Shown: positions 49,791 to 60,027, counted from the first letter of the stretch. The stretch is 64,000 nt of DNA from Maricaulis sp. (GCF_015665295.1 NZ_JADFAJ010000014.1:44980-108979), one strand, 5' to 3'. A program made the numbers and translations. Notes: generated by a model from the sequence alone, not told the origin.

Positions 49791-50791
49791 AGCGCGGCCT
49801 CCAGACGGGCGAGCGAGACAATACTCGTGTGAAGCTCCGGACTGTCTGACCAGGCAGGCGCTTCGGTGCGAATGGCGGCTCGCAGCTTGGCGGAACGGGC
49901 ACGCGGATTGTCCGCGGCCTCCGCATCGCTGGCCGCCACGGCACGACGGGTCAGCAGGGAGAAGCTCGGCGCGGGACCGGCCTCAACCGCCGGCTCGTAG
50001 CGCGAACCACCACCTCCGGCGAGGCCGGCACGGCTCCGCAGGAAGGTCTTGACCATGCGGTCTTCCAGTGAATGGAAGGTAACCACGACAAGCCGCCCCA
50101 GAGGCGCCAGCAATTGCTCGGCGGCTTCCAGCGCGCGGGCCAATTCGCCCAGCTCGTCATTCACGAAAATGCGCAGCGCCTGGAAGACTTTGGTCGCGGG
50201 ATGAATCTTGGAATGTTTTCCGCCCGTTGCGCGCGTGACGATGTCGGCGAGCCGATCCGTCGTCTCGATTTTCGCCTCGGCGCGCGCTGAACAAATGAAT
50301 TTTGCGATCCGGCGCGAGCGGCGCTCCTCGCCGTACACATAAAATATGTCGGCGAGCTCTGACTCCTTGAGCCGGTTCACCGCATCGGCGGCAGTCGGGC
50401 CGGAGGCCGCCATGCGCATGTCGAGCGGCCCCTTGCGCATGAAGGAGAAACCGCGCTCGGCCTGGTCGATCTGCATCGAGGAAACGCCGATATCCAGAAC
50501 AATTCCGTCCACATGGTCGATACCACGGGCTGCCAGAATCTCGGCCATGGCGGAGAAAGGCGCCTCGGCGAAGGAGAAGCGTCCGCCGGACGCCTGCACC
50601 AGCTGGGTCGCGGCCGGCTGGACCGACGGGTCACGATCAATGCCGATCAGCTTGCAGGCGGCCGCCGACAGGATGCCGCGCGAATAGCCGCCGGCGCCGA
50701 AAGTGCCATCAATGAACAAGGCCCCGTCGCGCGGTTCGAGCGCGTGCAGAACCTCACCGAGCATGACAGGAATGTGCGAAGCCTGGCTCAT
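49787..50791 (-). CDS. rsmH: 16S rRNA (cytosine(1402)-N(4))-methyltransferase RsmH
   Basis: A 334-residue SAM-dependent enzyme (older name MraW) that methylates C1402 of 16S rRNA at the ribosomal P site. [13 protein letters not shown], then the SAM loop [16 protein letters not shown], are at the N-terminus; later motifs [14 protein letters not shown] and [13 protein letters not shown] are typical of the family. The ATG at 50791 overlaps the mraZ stop by one base (TGATG). It is the second gene of the dcw operon. Confidence 0.96.
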   Translation of the reverse strand: MSQASHIPVMLGEVLHALEPRDGALFIDGTFGAGGYSRGILSAAACKLIGIDRDPSVQPAATQLVQASGGRFSFAEAPFSAMAEILAARGIDHVDGIVLDIGVSSMQIDQAERGFSFMRKGPLDMRMAASGPTAADAVNRLKESELADIFYVYGEERRSRRIAKFICSARAEAKIETTDRLADIVTRATGGKHSKIHPATKVFQALRIFVNDELGELARALEAAEQLLAPLGRLVVVTFHSLEDRMVKTFLRSRAGLAGGGGSRYEPAVEAGPAPSFSLLTRRAVAASDAEAADNPRARSAKLRAAIRTEAPAWSDSPELHTSIVSLARLEAAL

Positions 50792-51270
50792 CACACGCCC
50801 CCTGTCCGGGGCGGGAGCCTGAGGGATTTCTTGTTGTCGCGCGCGAAATTGCGGGCAGAGGCCTTGCGTTCGGCAAGACGGTCCGGATCCCAGATCTCGA
50901 AGCGCGCGCCGAGACCGACAAAGGCGGCCTTGCCGCCCAGCCCGGCATGGTCGATCAGATCCCTGGGAAGGCTGACACGGCCCGTGCCGTCAAAGGCCAG
51001 GCCGCGCGTGTCGCCGAAAATGGTCTGCTCGAAGGCCGCGCGGGCGTCGTCATAGGGATCCATTTCCTCCATGAGCGCCAGATAGCGGTCAAGCAGCGCC
51101 TGCCCGCCGCCCTCCAGATAACCACCCTCGAAGGACGGCCAGACAAAAATCTTCTCTTCGGGGTCATTCCTGACGACCGCGCGGAAGCCGGCGGGAACGG
51201 AAACCCGCCCCTTGGCATCAACACCATTGATCGTCGTTGACAGAAACACGCTCGAAACCCCCGGAGCCAT
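50791..51270 (-). CDS. mraZ: Transcriptional regulator MraZ
   Basis: A 159-residue AbrB/SpoVT-like DNA-binding protein that opens the dcw operon. Two repeats carry the DNA-contact DxxxR motif: DAKGR (18-22) and DGTGR (94-98). In E. coli MraZ forms a ring-shaped oligomer and represses its own operon. The ATG at 51270 is preceded by GAGGGACGG; three TGGGA repeats just upstream are the expected binding site, so self-repression is likely. Confidence 0.95.
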   Translation of the reverse strand: MAPGVSSVFLSTTINGVDAKGRVSVPAGFRAVVRNDPEEKIFVWPSFEGGYLEGGGQALLDRYLALMEEMDPYDDARAAFEQTIFGDTRGLAFDGTGRVSLPRDLIDHAGLGGKAAFVGLGARFEIWDPDRLAERKASARNFARDNKKSLRLPPRTGGV

Positions 51271-51294
51271 GAGACCCGTCCCTCATGGTTAACG

Positions 51295-51320
51295 ATGGGA
51301 TAACATGGGATCGGATGGGA
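51295..51320. promoter_or_regulatory. MraZ operator: three ATGGGA direct repeats at 10-bp spacing
   Basis: On the plus strand, ATGGGA occurs at 51295-51300, 51305-51310 and 51315-51320, exactly one helical turn apart. MraZ of E. coli binds three TGGG-type direct repeats of this spacing. The repeats lie 25-50 bases upstream of the mraZ ATG, between the promoter and start codon, where binding would repress transcription. Confidence 0.75.
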
Positions 51321-51390
51321 AACAATGACGAAAGGGTCGTTTTTCATGGATTAGCGCGCCTCTAGAAGTATTCGAATATGAGAAAAACAA

Positions 51391-51405
51391 GAACAGGAAG
51401 AGAAC
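51391..51405. promoter_or_regulatory. Alphaproteobacterial LexA-type box (GAAC-N7-GAAC)
   Basis: GAAC-AGGAAGA-GAAC is an exact match, reading GTTC-N7-GTTC on the minus strand, to the SOS box of Caulobacter and other Alphaproteobacteria. It lies about 120 bases upstream of mraZ in an AT-rich patch. Roughly one match is expected by chance in a window this size, so binding is unproven. Confidence 0.45.
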
Positions 51406-51414
51406 ATTAAGTTA

Positions 51415-51423
51415 ATATCCACA
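51415..51423. promoter_or_regulatory. DnaA box-like site
   Basis: ATATCCACA differs from the TTATCCACA DnaA consensus at one position. It lies 10 bases from the LexA-type box upstream of mraZ. Confidence 0.35.
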
Positions 51424-51744
51424 GGCGCCGGTTCGGCTGATCCTTGGAATCCCGGAAAATTCTCGAAAACCGGGGATTGTTTCCGGAATGGCAAAAGCGG
51501 TCGCTTCGAAAGACCGGATCCGGTGAACGGGCAGCTGCCAGCGGACTGGCGGCGAGATTGATGCCGAAATGGAAATGACACCCGCGGGGGGCCTGGGCGG
51601 CCCGCAGCGAAGCCCTGCCCGCTAGCTGCGCGAATCATGGGCGACTGCGCCGGGGTACGGCCTTTTCCGAAAGACCTGAAACGCGACGTCCGCGCCGCTC
51701 CCCGGCAGAGCCTTGCCGGCCATATCGTCTTCTGAAACGGGAAA

Positions 51745-52137
51745 TGTGATCAGGCGGCCTGTAAGCCGGGTCTTGTCCCCCGGCGAACCGGGGTGACGAT
51801 CATTCATCTGCGATCGTGCTTGCACACGACCTGTTGCGACCTACCCGGACAGCATGCGGAGGCGCACGTGCAGCCCGAAAGCTGCGGTCTGTCCCTATTC
51901 GGTCTTGCTCCAGGTGGGGCTTGCCTAGCCCTCTTCCTTGCGGTCGAGGCGGTGCGCTCTTACCGCACCGTTTCACCCTTGCCTGGCCCGAAGGCCCGGC
52001 GGTCTGTTCTCTGCTGCGCTTTCCCTGGGGTCACCCCCGCCGGACGCTATCCGGCACCTTGCCTCCGTGGAGCCCGGACTTTCCTCGACAACACCGTTTC
52101 CGGCCCAGTTGCCGCGACCGCCCAGCCACCTGATCGC
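51745..52137 (-). ncRNA. rnpB: RNase P RNA (catalytic M1-like RNA)
   Basis: About 393 bases encode the ribozyme that trims tRNA 5' ends. The minus strand contains the universally conserved GAGGAAAGTCCGGGCTCC (P4/CR-I) near the 5' end, GTAAGAGCGCACCG and ACAGACCGCC internally, and the 3' region GACCCGGCTTACAGGCC. The ends pair: GATCAGGTGGC at the 5' side with GCCGCCTGATC at the 3' side form helix P1. This is a bacterial type A RNA of the alphaproteobacterial kind. It lies upstream of the dcw operon in the same direction. Confidence 0.93.
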
Positions 52138-52140
52138 GCT

Positions 52141-52170
52141 TTAATTCGTCCAGTCTCGGCCCAGCGTCAA
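52141..52170 (-). promoter_or_regulatory. Promoter of rnpB
   Basis: On the minus strand, TTGACG (52165-52170) and AATTAA (52141-52146) are 18 bases apart, and the RNase P RNA begins about six bases further on. This positions a housekeeping promoter in the 67 bases between the amidase stop and the RNA. Confidence 0.6.
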
Positions 52171-52204
52171 GCGCCGGCTGCCTGCGGCACGGTCGCCGGC
52201 CCGC

Positions 52205-52879
52205 TCAATCATCGCCCTGGGTTGCGAGACGGGCGATCAGGCCACGCGTCTCGTCATCCAGCACGCCATCGACCCGGCTTGGCCGCCAGCGCCGCTGGAA
52301 AGCCTCGACCACGGCCTCCAGGCCGGGTTCGAGCGAATAGCCGATCCGGCCGAGATACTCCGCCATATCGCCCCCGGCTCCGGGCTCGGCCGGCATGGCA
52401 CGGGCACAGCCGGCTGCCACCAGCTCGCCCCACGGGAAATGCTCGCCTGGATCCTGCTTGCGGCCTGGCGCGACATCGGAATGGCCGATGACACGGTCGG
52501 GACCCAGCGTGTGGCGGCTCATCAGGTCCCGCACCAGGGCGATCACGCTCTCGATCTGTTCGGGCGGGTAGCCGGGCAGGTTGAAGTCATGGCCGCCATT
52601 GACGATCTCGATGCCGATCGAGGCGGAATTGATGTCGGTCTCGCCCTGCCAGCGGCCAACGCCGGCGTGCCAGGCGCGCTTGTCCTCACCGACCAGCTGG
52701 AAAATCCGCCCATCCTCCTCGACCAGGTAATGAGCGCTGACCTGGGCCTGCGGATCGCGCAGGCGCATCAGCGCCGCCTCGCCGCTGTGCATGCCGGTAT
52801 AGTGCAACAGGATGAGGCTGATCGCGGCCTTGCGGTCATTGAAATTGAGAGACGGCGCTGCCGTCACATCGAGCGTCAC
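52205..52879 (-). CDS. N-acetylmuramoyl-L-alanine amidase (amidase_2) with peptidoglycan-binding domain
   Basis: A 224-residue zinc amidase that cuts the bond between MurNAc and L-alanine. Zinc ligands His26 (LILLHYTG), His133 (GHSDVAPG) and Asp143 (KQDPG) are in place, with catalytic Glu91 (GIEIVNGG). A C-terminal PG_binding_1-like helical domain starts near residue 165. There is no N-terminal signal peptide, so a cytoplasmic AmpD-like role in recycling is possible; the added binding domain resembles AmiD. The start codon overlaps the upstream transporter gene by four bases. Confidence 0.9.
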   Translation of the reverse strand: MTLDVTAAPSLNFNDRKAAISLILLHYTGMHSGEAALMRLRDPQAQVSAHYLVEEDGRIFQLVGEDKRAWHAGVGRWQGETDINSASIGIEIVNGGHDFNLPGYPPEQIESVIALVRDLMSRHTLGPDRVIGHSDVAPGRKQDPGEHFPWGELVAAGCARAMPAEPGAGGDMAEYLGRIGYSLEPGLEAVVEAFQRRWRPSRVDGVLDDETRGLIARLATQGDD

Positions 52880-53790
52880 AATGTCTTCTCCCGAGCCAGT
52901 GCGGCGGCAGGCAGCTTCCTGTTCTGGCGCAGGGCTATGATCCCGACCCCGACCAGCGTCAGGGCGCCACCGACATACAGGCGCCAGCCGGTCGGGTCAC
53001 CGGTCAGCAGAATGCCCGATACAACGCCGACCAGCGGCGCCAGCAAGGTGATCGGGGCAATCAATGTTGCATCATAGCGCTGGAGCAGGTTGTAGAAAAC
53101 GCCATGGCCGAAGATATTGACCAGCACCACGGTGATCAGCAGCGCCAGCCCGAAGGCCCAGCCACCTGACAGGACGCCGGCCATCTGGTTGGTCTCGAAA
53201 GTCAGCGACAGGAGAAGCAGGGGCGGCCAGGAGATCAGTCCGATCCAGGCCTGCATGCGGATCGAGTCCATCGGCAAGCGCTTGACCAGGATCATGCCCA
53301 GCGAGGCGACGAAGGCCGCGCCGACGCCGAGCAGCATGCCAAACGACATGTCGACAGCCTCGGGATTGAAGATCACCAGCATCACCCCGGCAAAGGCCAG
53401 CGTCATGCCGGCAATGCGCGGCAGGCCGACCGTCTCCTTGAGGAAAATGACCGACAGGATGGTGGCGAAGGGCACGCCCATCTGCACCGCGATCGCCATG
53501 CCCGACGGGCTCGCCCAGCGCATGCCGAGAAACATCAGCGCATACTGCAGCGCACCCATGCACAGGGCGACACCGATCATTGTCTTGATATCGGTCGGGC
53601 GCGGTCTCAGCCATGGCGCCAGGAAGGCGTAGAGCAGGGCAAAGCGAAGAAAGGCGAAGAAGATCGGGGGCACGCCATCAAAACCCGGCACCCAGCCCGG
53701 CGAGCCGGTCACGGCGAATTTGGCCACCACGAAGTTGAAACCCCAGACGACACAGACCGCGACGAGAAGAAGGAAGTCCTTGAGACGCAT
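52876..53790 (-). CDS. EamA/DMT-family transporter
   Basis: A 304-residue membrane protein with about ten predicted helices arranged as two EamA repeats of five. LLLVAVCVVWGFNFVVAKF starts the first repeat. The family covers metabolite exporters (amino acids, nucleotides) and has no substrate motif readable here. It overlaps the amidase by four bases (ATGA), so they share a transcript, although a functional link is not evident. Confidence 0.85.
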   Translation of the reverse strand: MRLKDFLLLVAVCVVWGFNFVVAKFAVTGSPGWVPGFDGVPPIFFAFLRFALLYAFLAPWLRPRPTDIKTMIGVALCMGALQYALMFLGMRWASPSGMAIAVQMGVPFATILSVIFLKETVGLPRIAGMTLAFAGVMLVIFNPEAVDMSFGMLLGVGAAFVASLGMILVKRLPMDSIRMQAWIGLISWPPLLLLSLTFETNQMAGVLSGGWAFGLALLITVVLVNIFGHGVFYNLLQRYDATLIAPITLLAPLVGVVSGILLTGDPTGWRLYVGGALTLVGVGIIALRQNRKLPAAALAREKTL

Positions 53791-53829
53791 GCAATACTCA
53801 TGAACGCCGCCGCGAAAGGCGGCAAGTGC

Positions 53830-55065
53830 TTATTGCGAATAGCCGAAATGCGCGTCGAGAAATTCCAGGAAGGCATTCCAGTCCGATGACTGCACGCCAT
53901 GCAGGCCGCGCCGCATGAAAACAGCGAGGTCGGCCTCGGCATCAAACCCGGCCAGTCGCGACTGGCGCAGCCCGTCCGAGCCGTAGAGCTCGTAGACCGG
54001 CATAGCACCCCGGGCGGCCCGGAAACTGCCCTGCGGATCCGACCAGGCATCGCGCCAGCCCCCCCCGATCAGCAAGGGGCGCGGCGCCATGAGCGCGATC
54101 AGCTGATGCTGATCGAGCGGTATGGCCGCCTCGTTGTCCGCGTAGCCGGCATAGGTCTGGTTGAACCAGTAGGGATAGGTTTCGGTGATCTGGGCAACGC
54201 TCTCGCCAGCATCGCTTCGGGTCAGCGTGGTGCCCCCGGTCCCGGCCTGATGGGCCAGCACAAGATCAATACGCGGATCGAAGGCGGCAGCGACGAGGGC
54301 TGACTTGGCATTGCGCGAATGCCCCCACACTGCCATGCGCTGCGGGTCGAAACGCGGATCGCTCTCCAGCGCGTCGATTGCGCGGGCATAGCCCCAGGCC
54401 CAGGCGATAATGGCACCGGTTTCGCGGCCCGGCGTCAGCGCCTCAAGGGCTGGCGGTGCACCGGCCGGATTGTCCGGCACAATGTCGCCGGGATGCAGGA
54501 AGGCGAGCGCATACCCGCGATCAAGGATTTGCTCGAAAGGCGGCGCGGCGATGTATCGCCCGAAGATCGCGCCCATCAAATACCCCTGCCAGCCATTGTC
54601 CTGACCACATTCGCGGGCCGAGGGGTTCGTCGGCGGTGACAGATCGGCCCGACCGCCGAAGGCTGTGCGTGTCCCGCAGAAAGTCTGCATGACGATCACC
54701 GGGACCGGCTCCACGGCCGCATTGGGCAGAACCACGACGAGATGGGTCCGGACCGGCCCCATCACGACATCCCATTCCTCGATCCGACCCCGGCCTTCAA
54801 AGGCATCGGCCTCGACCAGGCGCGTCCCTGTGACCTCGGCCGGTTCATCGCCGGGCCAGGCGCCATAGACCTCGGCCTCGAAGCGGGCGAGCCGCTCGGC
54901 GCGGCCGGCTTCCCAGGCAGCCCGTGTCAGATTTCCGGTTTCAATAGGAGGGGTTGCGGCCGGGCCCGACATTTCGGTCGTGACCCGTGGCAGCACCATC
55001 GACACACAGCCAACGAGCATCATCGGCAGGGCAATGCCGATCAGGAAAAGAAACGCACGGATCAT
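53830..55065 (-). CDS. CE15-like glucuronoyl esterase family lipoprotein
   Basis: A 411-residue lipoprotein (lipobox LVGC, Cys20). The nucleophile motif GHSRNAK (Ser250) corresponds to the G-x-S-R-x-G-K motif of CE15 glucuronoyl methylesterases, though Gly is replaced by Ala. The neighbouring blocks AHQAGTGGTTLTR, PLDQHQLIALMAPRPLL and WSDPQGSF fit the same family, and the catalytic His is probably His389 (GLHGVQSSDW). CE15 enzymes release glucuronic acid from lignin-carbohydrate links in plant material. The anchored form and lone position leave the true substrate open. Confidence 0.75.
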   Translation of the reverse strand: MIRAFLFLIGIALPMMLVGCVSMVLPRVTTEMSGPAATPPIETGNLTRAAWEAGRAERLARFEAEVYGAWPGDEPAEVTGTRLVEADAFEGRGRIEEWDVVMGPVRTHLVVVLPNAAVEPVPVIVMQTFCGTRTAFGGRADLSPPTNPSARECGQDNGWQGYLMGAIFGRYIAAPPFEQILDRGYALAFLHPGDIVPDNPAGAPPALEALTPGRETGAIIAWAWGYARAIDALESDPRFDPQRMAVWGHSRNAKSALVAAAFDPRIDLVLAHQAGTGGTTLTRSDAGESVAQITETYPYWFNQTYAGYADNEAAIPLDQHQLIALMAPRPLLIGGGWRDAWSDPQGSFRAARGAMPVYELYGSDGLRQSRLAGFDAEADLAVFMRRGLHGVQSSDWNAFLEFLDAHFGYSQ

Positions 55066-55187
55066 GAAGAAGGTCGCCCCGACTGGTTGAGCATCACGAG
55101 AGCCTAGCTGCAGCCCCCGCCCGGCCCAATCACAATTCCGTGTCGTTCAACGGCAGGCTTGCGTGGAGCAGCAGAAACCGCCTTGCC

Positions 55188-55508
55188 TCAGCGCGACGAC
55201 GGCCCGACGCCATCAACGGTCCAGCCTTCCGGGCCCCGCGTCGCGACGAGGATTTCAGGGCCGTTTGACCGCGTCTGGGACGGGCCGGTCGAGGCCCGGC
55301 CACCGCGCAGCTTGCGCCAGACCCAGAAACCGGCAGCCGCGAGAACGGCAATACCGGCGACGACCAGGAAGGCGGCGGTCAGCATGGCGGCGAGGAAAAT
55401 AACAAGTCCCACCACGGCCAGCGCGATGAAGGCTGCGAGAATATCGCGAACCACCCGGCCGGCACGTCCGGAGAAACCTGATGCGAATGTGTGTCGAGCG
55501 TCCGTCAT
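55188..55508 (-). CDS. Small two-helix membrane protein
   Basis: A 106-residue protein with two adjacent hydrophobic segments (about residues 20-68) and a basic, then Gly/Ser-rich tail. The ATG at 55508 has AAAGAGG just upstream; an earlier start at 55571 overlaps the terminal part of the TerB-DnaJ gene. No domain is recognised. It is 59 bases downstream of that gene. Confidence 0.6.
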   Translation of the reverse strand: MTDARHTFASGFSGRAGRVVRDILAAFIALAVVGLVIFLAAMLTAAFLVVAGIAVLAAAGFWVWRKLRGGRASTGPSQTRSNGPEILVATRGPEGWTVDGVGPSSR

Positions 55509-55567
55509 GAACCTCTTTCCGTTTTCGCCCCCGCTTGCCTTACATGTTGGCATCAATGCGCCAAAGG

Positions 55568-56269
55568 TCAATTGGCAAGCGGTGTGACCAATCCGCGTTG
55601 CGCCAGGATCTCGCCGTAAGCGGCATTGATCGCAGCCATTTTCTCATCGGCGAGGCGCTGGATTTCCAACGGCGCGCCGCGCGCGATCAGGCGGTCAGGG
55701 TGATTCTGCGAGGCGATGCGGCGATAGGCCTTGCGCAGGTCGAGATCGGAAATGCCCGCCTCGATTCCCAGAATGACGTAGGGGTCCTTGTCATCCGGCT
55801 CGACATGGCCGGCCAGGATGCGGCGGAATTCTGTTTCCGAGAAGCCGAAAATATCCGCCACGCGGCCCAGATAATTCATCTCGTCCGGCGTGATGGATCC
55901 ATCTGCCTTGGCCACGTGAAACAGCCCGTCCAGCACGTCTTCCAGGATCGCCGGGTAACAGCGAAAGCGGCGCGCCAGACGGCGCGCATACCCGTCAAAG
56001 CCAAGCGTGGTCTGCATCGCCAGTTCGAACGCCCGGTCGAGCGCATCGCGGCCTTCCGGTGGTGGTTTGAAGACTTCGTAGAAGGCCCGTATCTCGCTGC
56101 GCGAGACGATGCCGTCGGCCTTGGCCATCTTGGCGCCCAGCCCGATCAGGGCCATGGCGAAATCGGCATCATTGACCTGGTGCATGGCAGCGCGCTCGTC
56201 GCAACCATCGCATTCAAGGAAACAATCGCGACCGCTGATACGGTCGGCCAGATTTCGCCAAAATCCCAT
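55568..56269 (-). CDS. TerB-like and DnaJ-domain (DjlA-like) co-chaperone
   Basis: A 233-residue protein. The N-terminus has a Cys-x3-Cys-x2-Cys run (CFLECDGC), followed by a TerB-like helical domain (about 35-155) and a J domain with the HPD motif (190-192) that stimulates DnaK. This order matches DjlA, except that the membrane anchor of DjlA is missing, so the protein is probably cytoplasmic. The ATG at 56269 follows GGAGGGTGA; a start at 56308 lacks one. Confidence 0.8.
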   Translation of the reverse strand: MGFWRNLADRISGRDCFLECDGCDERAAMHQVNDADFAMALIGLGAKMAKADGIVSRSEIRAFYEVFKPPPEGRDALDRAFELAMQTTLGFDGYARRLARRFRCYPAILEDVLDGLFHVAKADGSITPDEMNYLGRVADIFGFSETEFRRILAGHVEPDDKDPYVILGIEAGISDLDLRKAYRRIASQNHPDRLIARGAPLEIQRLADEKMAAINAAYGEILAQRGLVTPLAN

Positions 56270-56421
56270 ACGCGTCACCCTCCGGTCGCCCATGTAGGAA
56301 GCGCGCACTCAAAGCGCGAGTGTCCGGGGCCGGTCCTGAGCAGTCCATCTCCAGCTTAAGCCGGTTGCACCCTGCCATGCCATGCTTAACCTCCGCGCGA
56401 TCAGGCAATGAGGTCCAAGAC

Positions 56422-59400
56422 ATGAGCGAGCGGACGCGTGAGGCGTGGGAATTCTGGATCGACCGGGGCGGCACCTTCACCGATGTGATCGGTCGCGCGC
56501 CCGACGGTCGCCTGCATGCGCTCAAACTGCTCTCGGAAAGCCCGGACTATCGCGACGCCGCGACCGAGGGCGTGCGGCGCCTTTCGGCGGGCGCACCGGT
56601 CAGCGCGGTCAAGATGGGCACGACCGTCGCAACCAATGCGCTGCTGGAGCGCAAGGGTGCCCCCACCCTCTTCCTGGTCACCCGCGGCTTCGCCGACCTT
56701 CTGGTCATCGGCGACCAGACCCGTCCCGACATCTTCGCCCTGGACCTCAAACGCCCGCGCCCGCTCTATGACCGCGTGGTCGAGATCGACGCGCGGCTGG
56801 ATGCGAACGGAGCGGTCCTCACCCCGCTCGACGAGGACATCGCCCGCAACGTATTGGAGGCGGCCCGGGCTGCGGGTCTCAAAACGGTCGCCATCGCGCT
56901 GATGCATGCCTATGGCAATGACGCGCACGAAGCCCGGCTGGAAACCCTCGCCCGCGAGGCCGGTTTTGCCACCGTCATCCGCTCCTCCATCGCCTCGCCG
57001 CTGGTCAAGATCGTGCCGCGCGCCTCGACCACCGTTCTGGATGCCTATCTGACACCGGTTCTGCGTGACTATGTCGACCGGGTCGATCGCGGTCTGGACG
57101 GCACCCCGCTCTTTTTCATGCAGTCCTCCGGCGGGCTGGCGCCGGCCGGCGCCTTCCATGCCCGCGACGCCGTCCTGTCGGGCCCGGCCGGCGGCGTGGT
57201 CGGCATGGCCAAGACGGCGAAGCAGGCCGGCCATCCCAAGGTCATCGGCTTCGACATGGGCGGCACCTCGACCGATGTTTCGCGCTATGACGGCGACCAT
57301 TACGACCGTGTCCAGGAGACTCTGGTCGCCGGCCATCGCCTGCGCGCACCGATGATGGCCGTGCATACTGTCGCCGCCGGCGGCGGGTCGATCCTCACCT
57401 TTGACGGCGAACGCGCCCGGGTCGGACCGGACAGTGCCGGCGCCATGCCGGGACCGGCCGGCTATGGCCGCGGCGGACCGGCCGCCGTCACCGACGCCAA
57501 TATCGTGCTCGGCCGCATCCAGCCGGACTGGTTCCCGCATGTCTTCGGCGACACCGCCGACCAGCCGCTCGATGTCGAGGCCTCGCGCGCCGCGCTGCGA
57601 GACCTGGCCGAGGCCATGGGCCTGGACACACCGGAAGCCGCCGCCGAGGGCTTCCTCGCGGTTGCCGTGGAGAGCATGGCCCAGGCGATCAAGCAGATCT
57701 CCATCGGCCAGGGTGTCAATCCGTCCGCCTATGCCCTCGCCGCCTTTGGCGGAGCCGGCGCCCAGCATGCCTGCCGGGTCGCCGATGCGCTGGGCATGAC
57801 CACGGTTCTGATCCACCCCTATGGCGGCCTGCTCTCGGCGCTGGGCATCGGCCTCGCCGATATTCGCGAGACCCGTCTGGCCGCCGTGGAAGCGGATTTC
57901 ATTGACGCGTTCGACACCGCCAGCGCCCTCGCCGACCGCCTGTCCGACGAGGCGCGCGAGGTGCTCGCGGACCAGGGCCTGCCGCTCGCCAAGATGCGCG
58001 TGAGCCGGGAATGGCGACTCAAAGTCTCCGGTTCCGACACGTCCATCCCGGTGCCCGCCGATACGGCGTCGGCCATGGCCGCCCATTTCCGCGCCGCCCA
58101 TGAACGCCTGTTCGGCTTTGTCCCCGAGGGTGATCTGGTCATCGAGTCGGTGACCGCCGAGGCCGAATGTGCCCCGCCCGGCGCTGGTGACTGGTCCGTG
58201 GACATGCCGTCTGCAACCGCCGGCACGCCGCGCCCGACCGGGCTTGCCCGCATGTTTGATCAGGGCAGCTGGCAGAATGTGCCGGTTTACACGCTCGACC
58301 AGTTCGGACCCGGCAGCGAGGAGATCGGCCCGACCCTGATCATGGATCCCAATGCGACCATCGTGGTCGATGCCGGCTGGAAGGCGGTCCGGCTGGAAGA
58401 CGGGACGCTGTCGCTCCAGCGCGCGGTTGCTGCCGCCGAGGCCGGCGGCGATACGGCGCTCGACCCGATCCGGCTGGAATTGTTCAACAAGCGTTTCATG
58501 TCCGTCGCCGAACAGATGGGCGTTGCCCTGGAACGCACGGCCCACTCGGTCAACATAAAGGAAAGGCTCGACTTTTCCTGCGCAGTCTTTGACGCGGATG
58601 GCGGCCTGGTCGCCAATGCGCCGCACATGCCGGTCCATCTCGGCTCGATGTCGGCCTCGGTCCGTGCTGCCGCCGCCGCCCATCCCGATCTCGGCCCCGG
58701 CGACGCCGTCGCGGTCAATGCGCCCTATGATGGCGGCACGCATTTGCCCGACATCACCCTGGTCACCCCGGTGCATGATCGCGAGACCGGGACACGCATC
58801 TTCTATGTCGCCGCGCGCGGCCATCATGCCGATGTCGGCGGCATCGCGCCGGGCTCCATGCCACCGTTTTCGACCTCGATCGAGGACGAGGGCGTGCAGT
58901 TCCGCAATGTGAAGGTGATGGAGAAGGGCCGCTTCCTCGATGAGGTCGTCAAGGGCGTGCTCGCCTCCGGCCCCCACCCGGCCCGCAAACCGTCCCAGAA
59001 TATCGCCGACATGAAGGCCCAGCTGGCCGCCTGCGCCAAGGGGGCGGGCGAGCTGCACCGGCTGGTCGCGGACAATGGGCTGGCGGTCGTGAAAGCCTAT
59101 ATGGGCCATGTCCAGGACAATGCCGAACGCGCCGTGCGGCGGGTCATCGACGCCCTGACGGACGGATCGCACACGGTGCGGCTGGATGACGGGGCGGAGA
59201 TCCGTGTCGCCATCCGGGTCAATCGCGAGGCGCGCTCGGCGATCATTGATTTCACCGGCACCGCCCCCCAGCGACCGAGCAATTTCAACGCGCCGGCCTC
59301 GGTTGCCCGCGCCGCCGTGCTTTACGTGTTCCGCTGTCTGGTAGGCGATTCCATCCCGCTCAACGAAGGCTGTCTCAAGCCGATCGAAATCATCCTGCCC

Positions 59401-59997
59401 GAGGCCTGCCTGCTCAATCCGCAGCCGCCGGCCGCGGTGGTCGCCGGCAATGTCGAGACCAGCCAGCTGGTCGTCGACGCCCTGTTCGGCGCCACCGGCC
59501 GCCTCGCAGCCAGCCAGGGCACGATGAACAATCTCACCTTCGGCAATGACCGGCACCAGTATTACGAGACGATCTGCGGCGGCGCCGGCGCCGGTCTCGA
59601 CACCCAGGGCAAGCCCTTTGCCGGCGAGAACGCCATCCACACCCACATGACCAATTCGCGCATGACCGACCCGGAAGTGCTGGAACGCCGCTTCCCGGTC
59701 CGCCTCGAGCATCATCGCATCCGCGACGGCTCCGGCGGCAAGGGCAAGGCCAGCGGCGGCAACGGGTCGGTGCGCCGGCTGACCTTCCTCGAACCGATGG
59801 AAGTCGCCCTCCTCTCCTCGCGCCGCATCGAACGCCCTTTCGGGCTGGATGGCGGCAGCGACGCCCTCAGCGGCACGCAGCGCGTCATCCGGGCGAGTGG
59901 CAAGGCCGAGGATCTTCCCGGCCTGTTCCGGATCGATGTCGAGGCAGGCGACAGCGTGGAGATCGAGACGCCGGGGGGTGGCGGGATGGGCGCATAG
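56422..59997 (+). CDS. 5-oxoprolinase/hydantoinase-type fused HyuA-HyuB protein
   Basis: A 1191-residue protein joining two subunits that are separate in many bacteria. The HyuA half (about 7-500) begins [15 protein letters not shown], the ATP-binding signature, with [15 protein letters not shown] midway. The HyuB half (about 690-1190) contains the [15 protein letters not shown] and [11 protein letters not shown] regions. 5-oxoprolinase uses ATP to open pyroglutamate to glutamate in glutathione recycling; hydantoin cleavage is the alternative. The ATG at 56422 was chosen for GAGGT eight bases upstream. Confidence 0.9.
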   Translation: MSERTREAWEFWIDRGGTFTDVIGRAPDGRLHALKLLSESPDYRDAATEGVRRLSAGAPVSAVKMGTTVATNALLERKGAPTLFLVTRGFADLLVIGDQTRPDIFALDLKRPRPLYDRVVEIDARLDANGAVLTPLDEDIARNVLEAARAAGLKTVAIALMHAYGNDAHEARLETLAREAGFATVIRSSIASPLVKIVPRASTTVLDAYLTPVLRDYVDRVDRGLDGTPLFFMQSSGGLAPAGAFHARDAVLSGPAGGVVGMAKTAKQAGHPKVIGFDMGGTSTDVSRYDGDHYDRVQETLVAGHRLRAPMMAVHTVAAGGGSILTFDGERARVGPDSAGAMPGPAGYGRGGPAAVTDANIVLGRIQPDWFPHVFGDTADQPLDVEASRAALRDLAEAMGLDTPEAAAEGFLAVAVESMAQAIKQISIGQGVNPSAYALAAFGGAGAQHACRVADALGMTTVLIHPYGGLLSALGIGLADIRETRLAAVEADFIDAFDTASALADRLSDEAREVLADQGLPLAKMRVSREWRLKVSGSDTSIPVPADTASAMAAHFRAAHERLFGFVPEGDLVIESVTAEAECAPPGAGDWSVDMPSATAGTPRPTGLARMFDQGSWQNVPVYTLDQFGPGSEEIGPTLIMDPNATIVVDAGWKAVRLEDGTLSLQRAVAAAEAGGDTALDPIRLELFNKRFMSVAEQMGVALERTAHSVNIKERLDFSCAVFDADGGLVANAPHMPVHLGSMSASVRAAAAAHPDLGPGDAVAVNAPYDGGTHLPDITLVTPVHDRETGTRIFYVAARGHHADVGGIAPGSMPPFSTSIEDEGVQFRNVKVMEKGRFLDEVVKGVLASGPHPARKPSQNIADMKAQLAACAKGAGELHRLVADNGLAVVKAYMGHVQDNAERAVRRVIDALTDGSHTVRLDDGAEIRVAIRVNREARSAIIDFTGTAPQRPSNFNAPASVARAAVLYVFRCLVGDSIPLNEGCLKPIEIILPEACLLNPQPPAAVVAGNVETSQLVVDALFGATGRLAASQGTMNNLTFGNDRHQYYETICGGAGAGLDTQGKPFAGENAIHTHMTNSRMTDPEVLERRFPVRLEHHRIRDGSGGKGKASGGNGSVRRLTFLEPMEVALLSSRRIERPFGLDGGSDALSGTQRVIRASGKAEDLPGLFRIDVEAGDSVEIETPGGGGMGA

Positions 59998-60027
59998 ACC
60001 CGACCCGGCGGGCATGGCGCCCGGGCG

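Larger units (their letters stand above)
51271..51744. other. Leader and control region upstream of mraZ (no gene)
   Basis: No coding gene is seen. Toward mraZ the region holds three MraZ-type repeats (51295-51320), a LexA-type box (51391-51405) and a near-consensus DnaA box (51415-51423). Between about 51430 and 51744 lie several G/C-rich hairpin segments downstream of the rnpB 3' end, with no clear T-tract terminator. Confidence 0.6.

Noticed and set aside
56401..60015. A 1204-codon open frame opposite the 5-oxoprolinase gene
   Set aside because: It covers the complement of a clear conserved enzyme and its translation is rich in Gly, Asp, Arg and Ala without motifs, as expected for an antisense frame.
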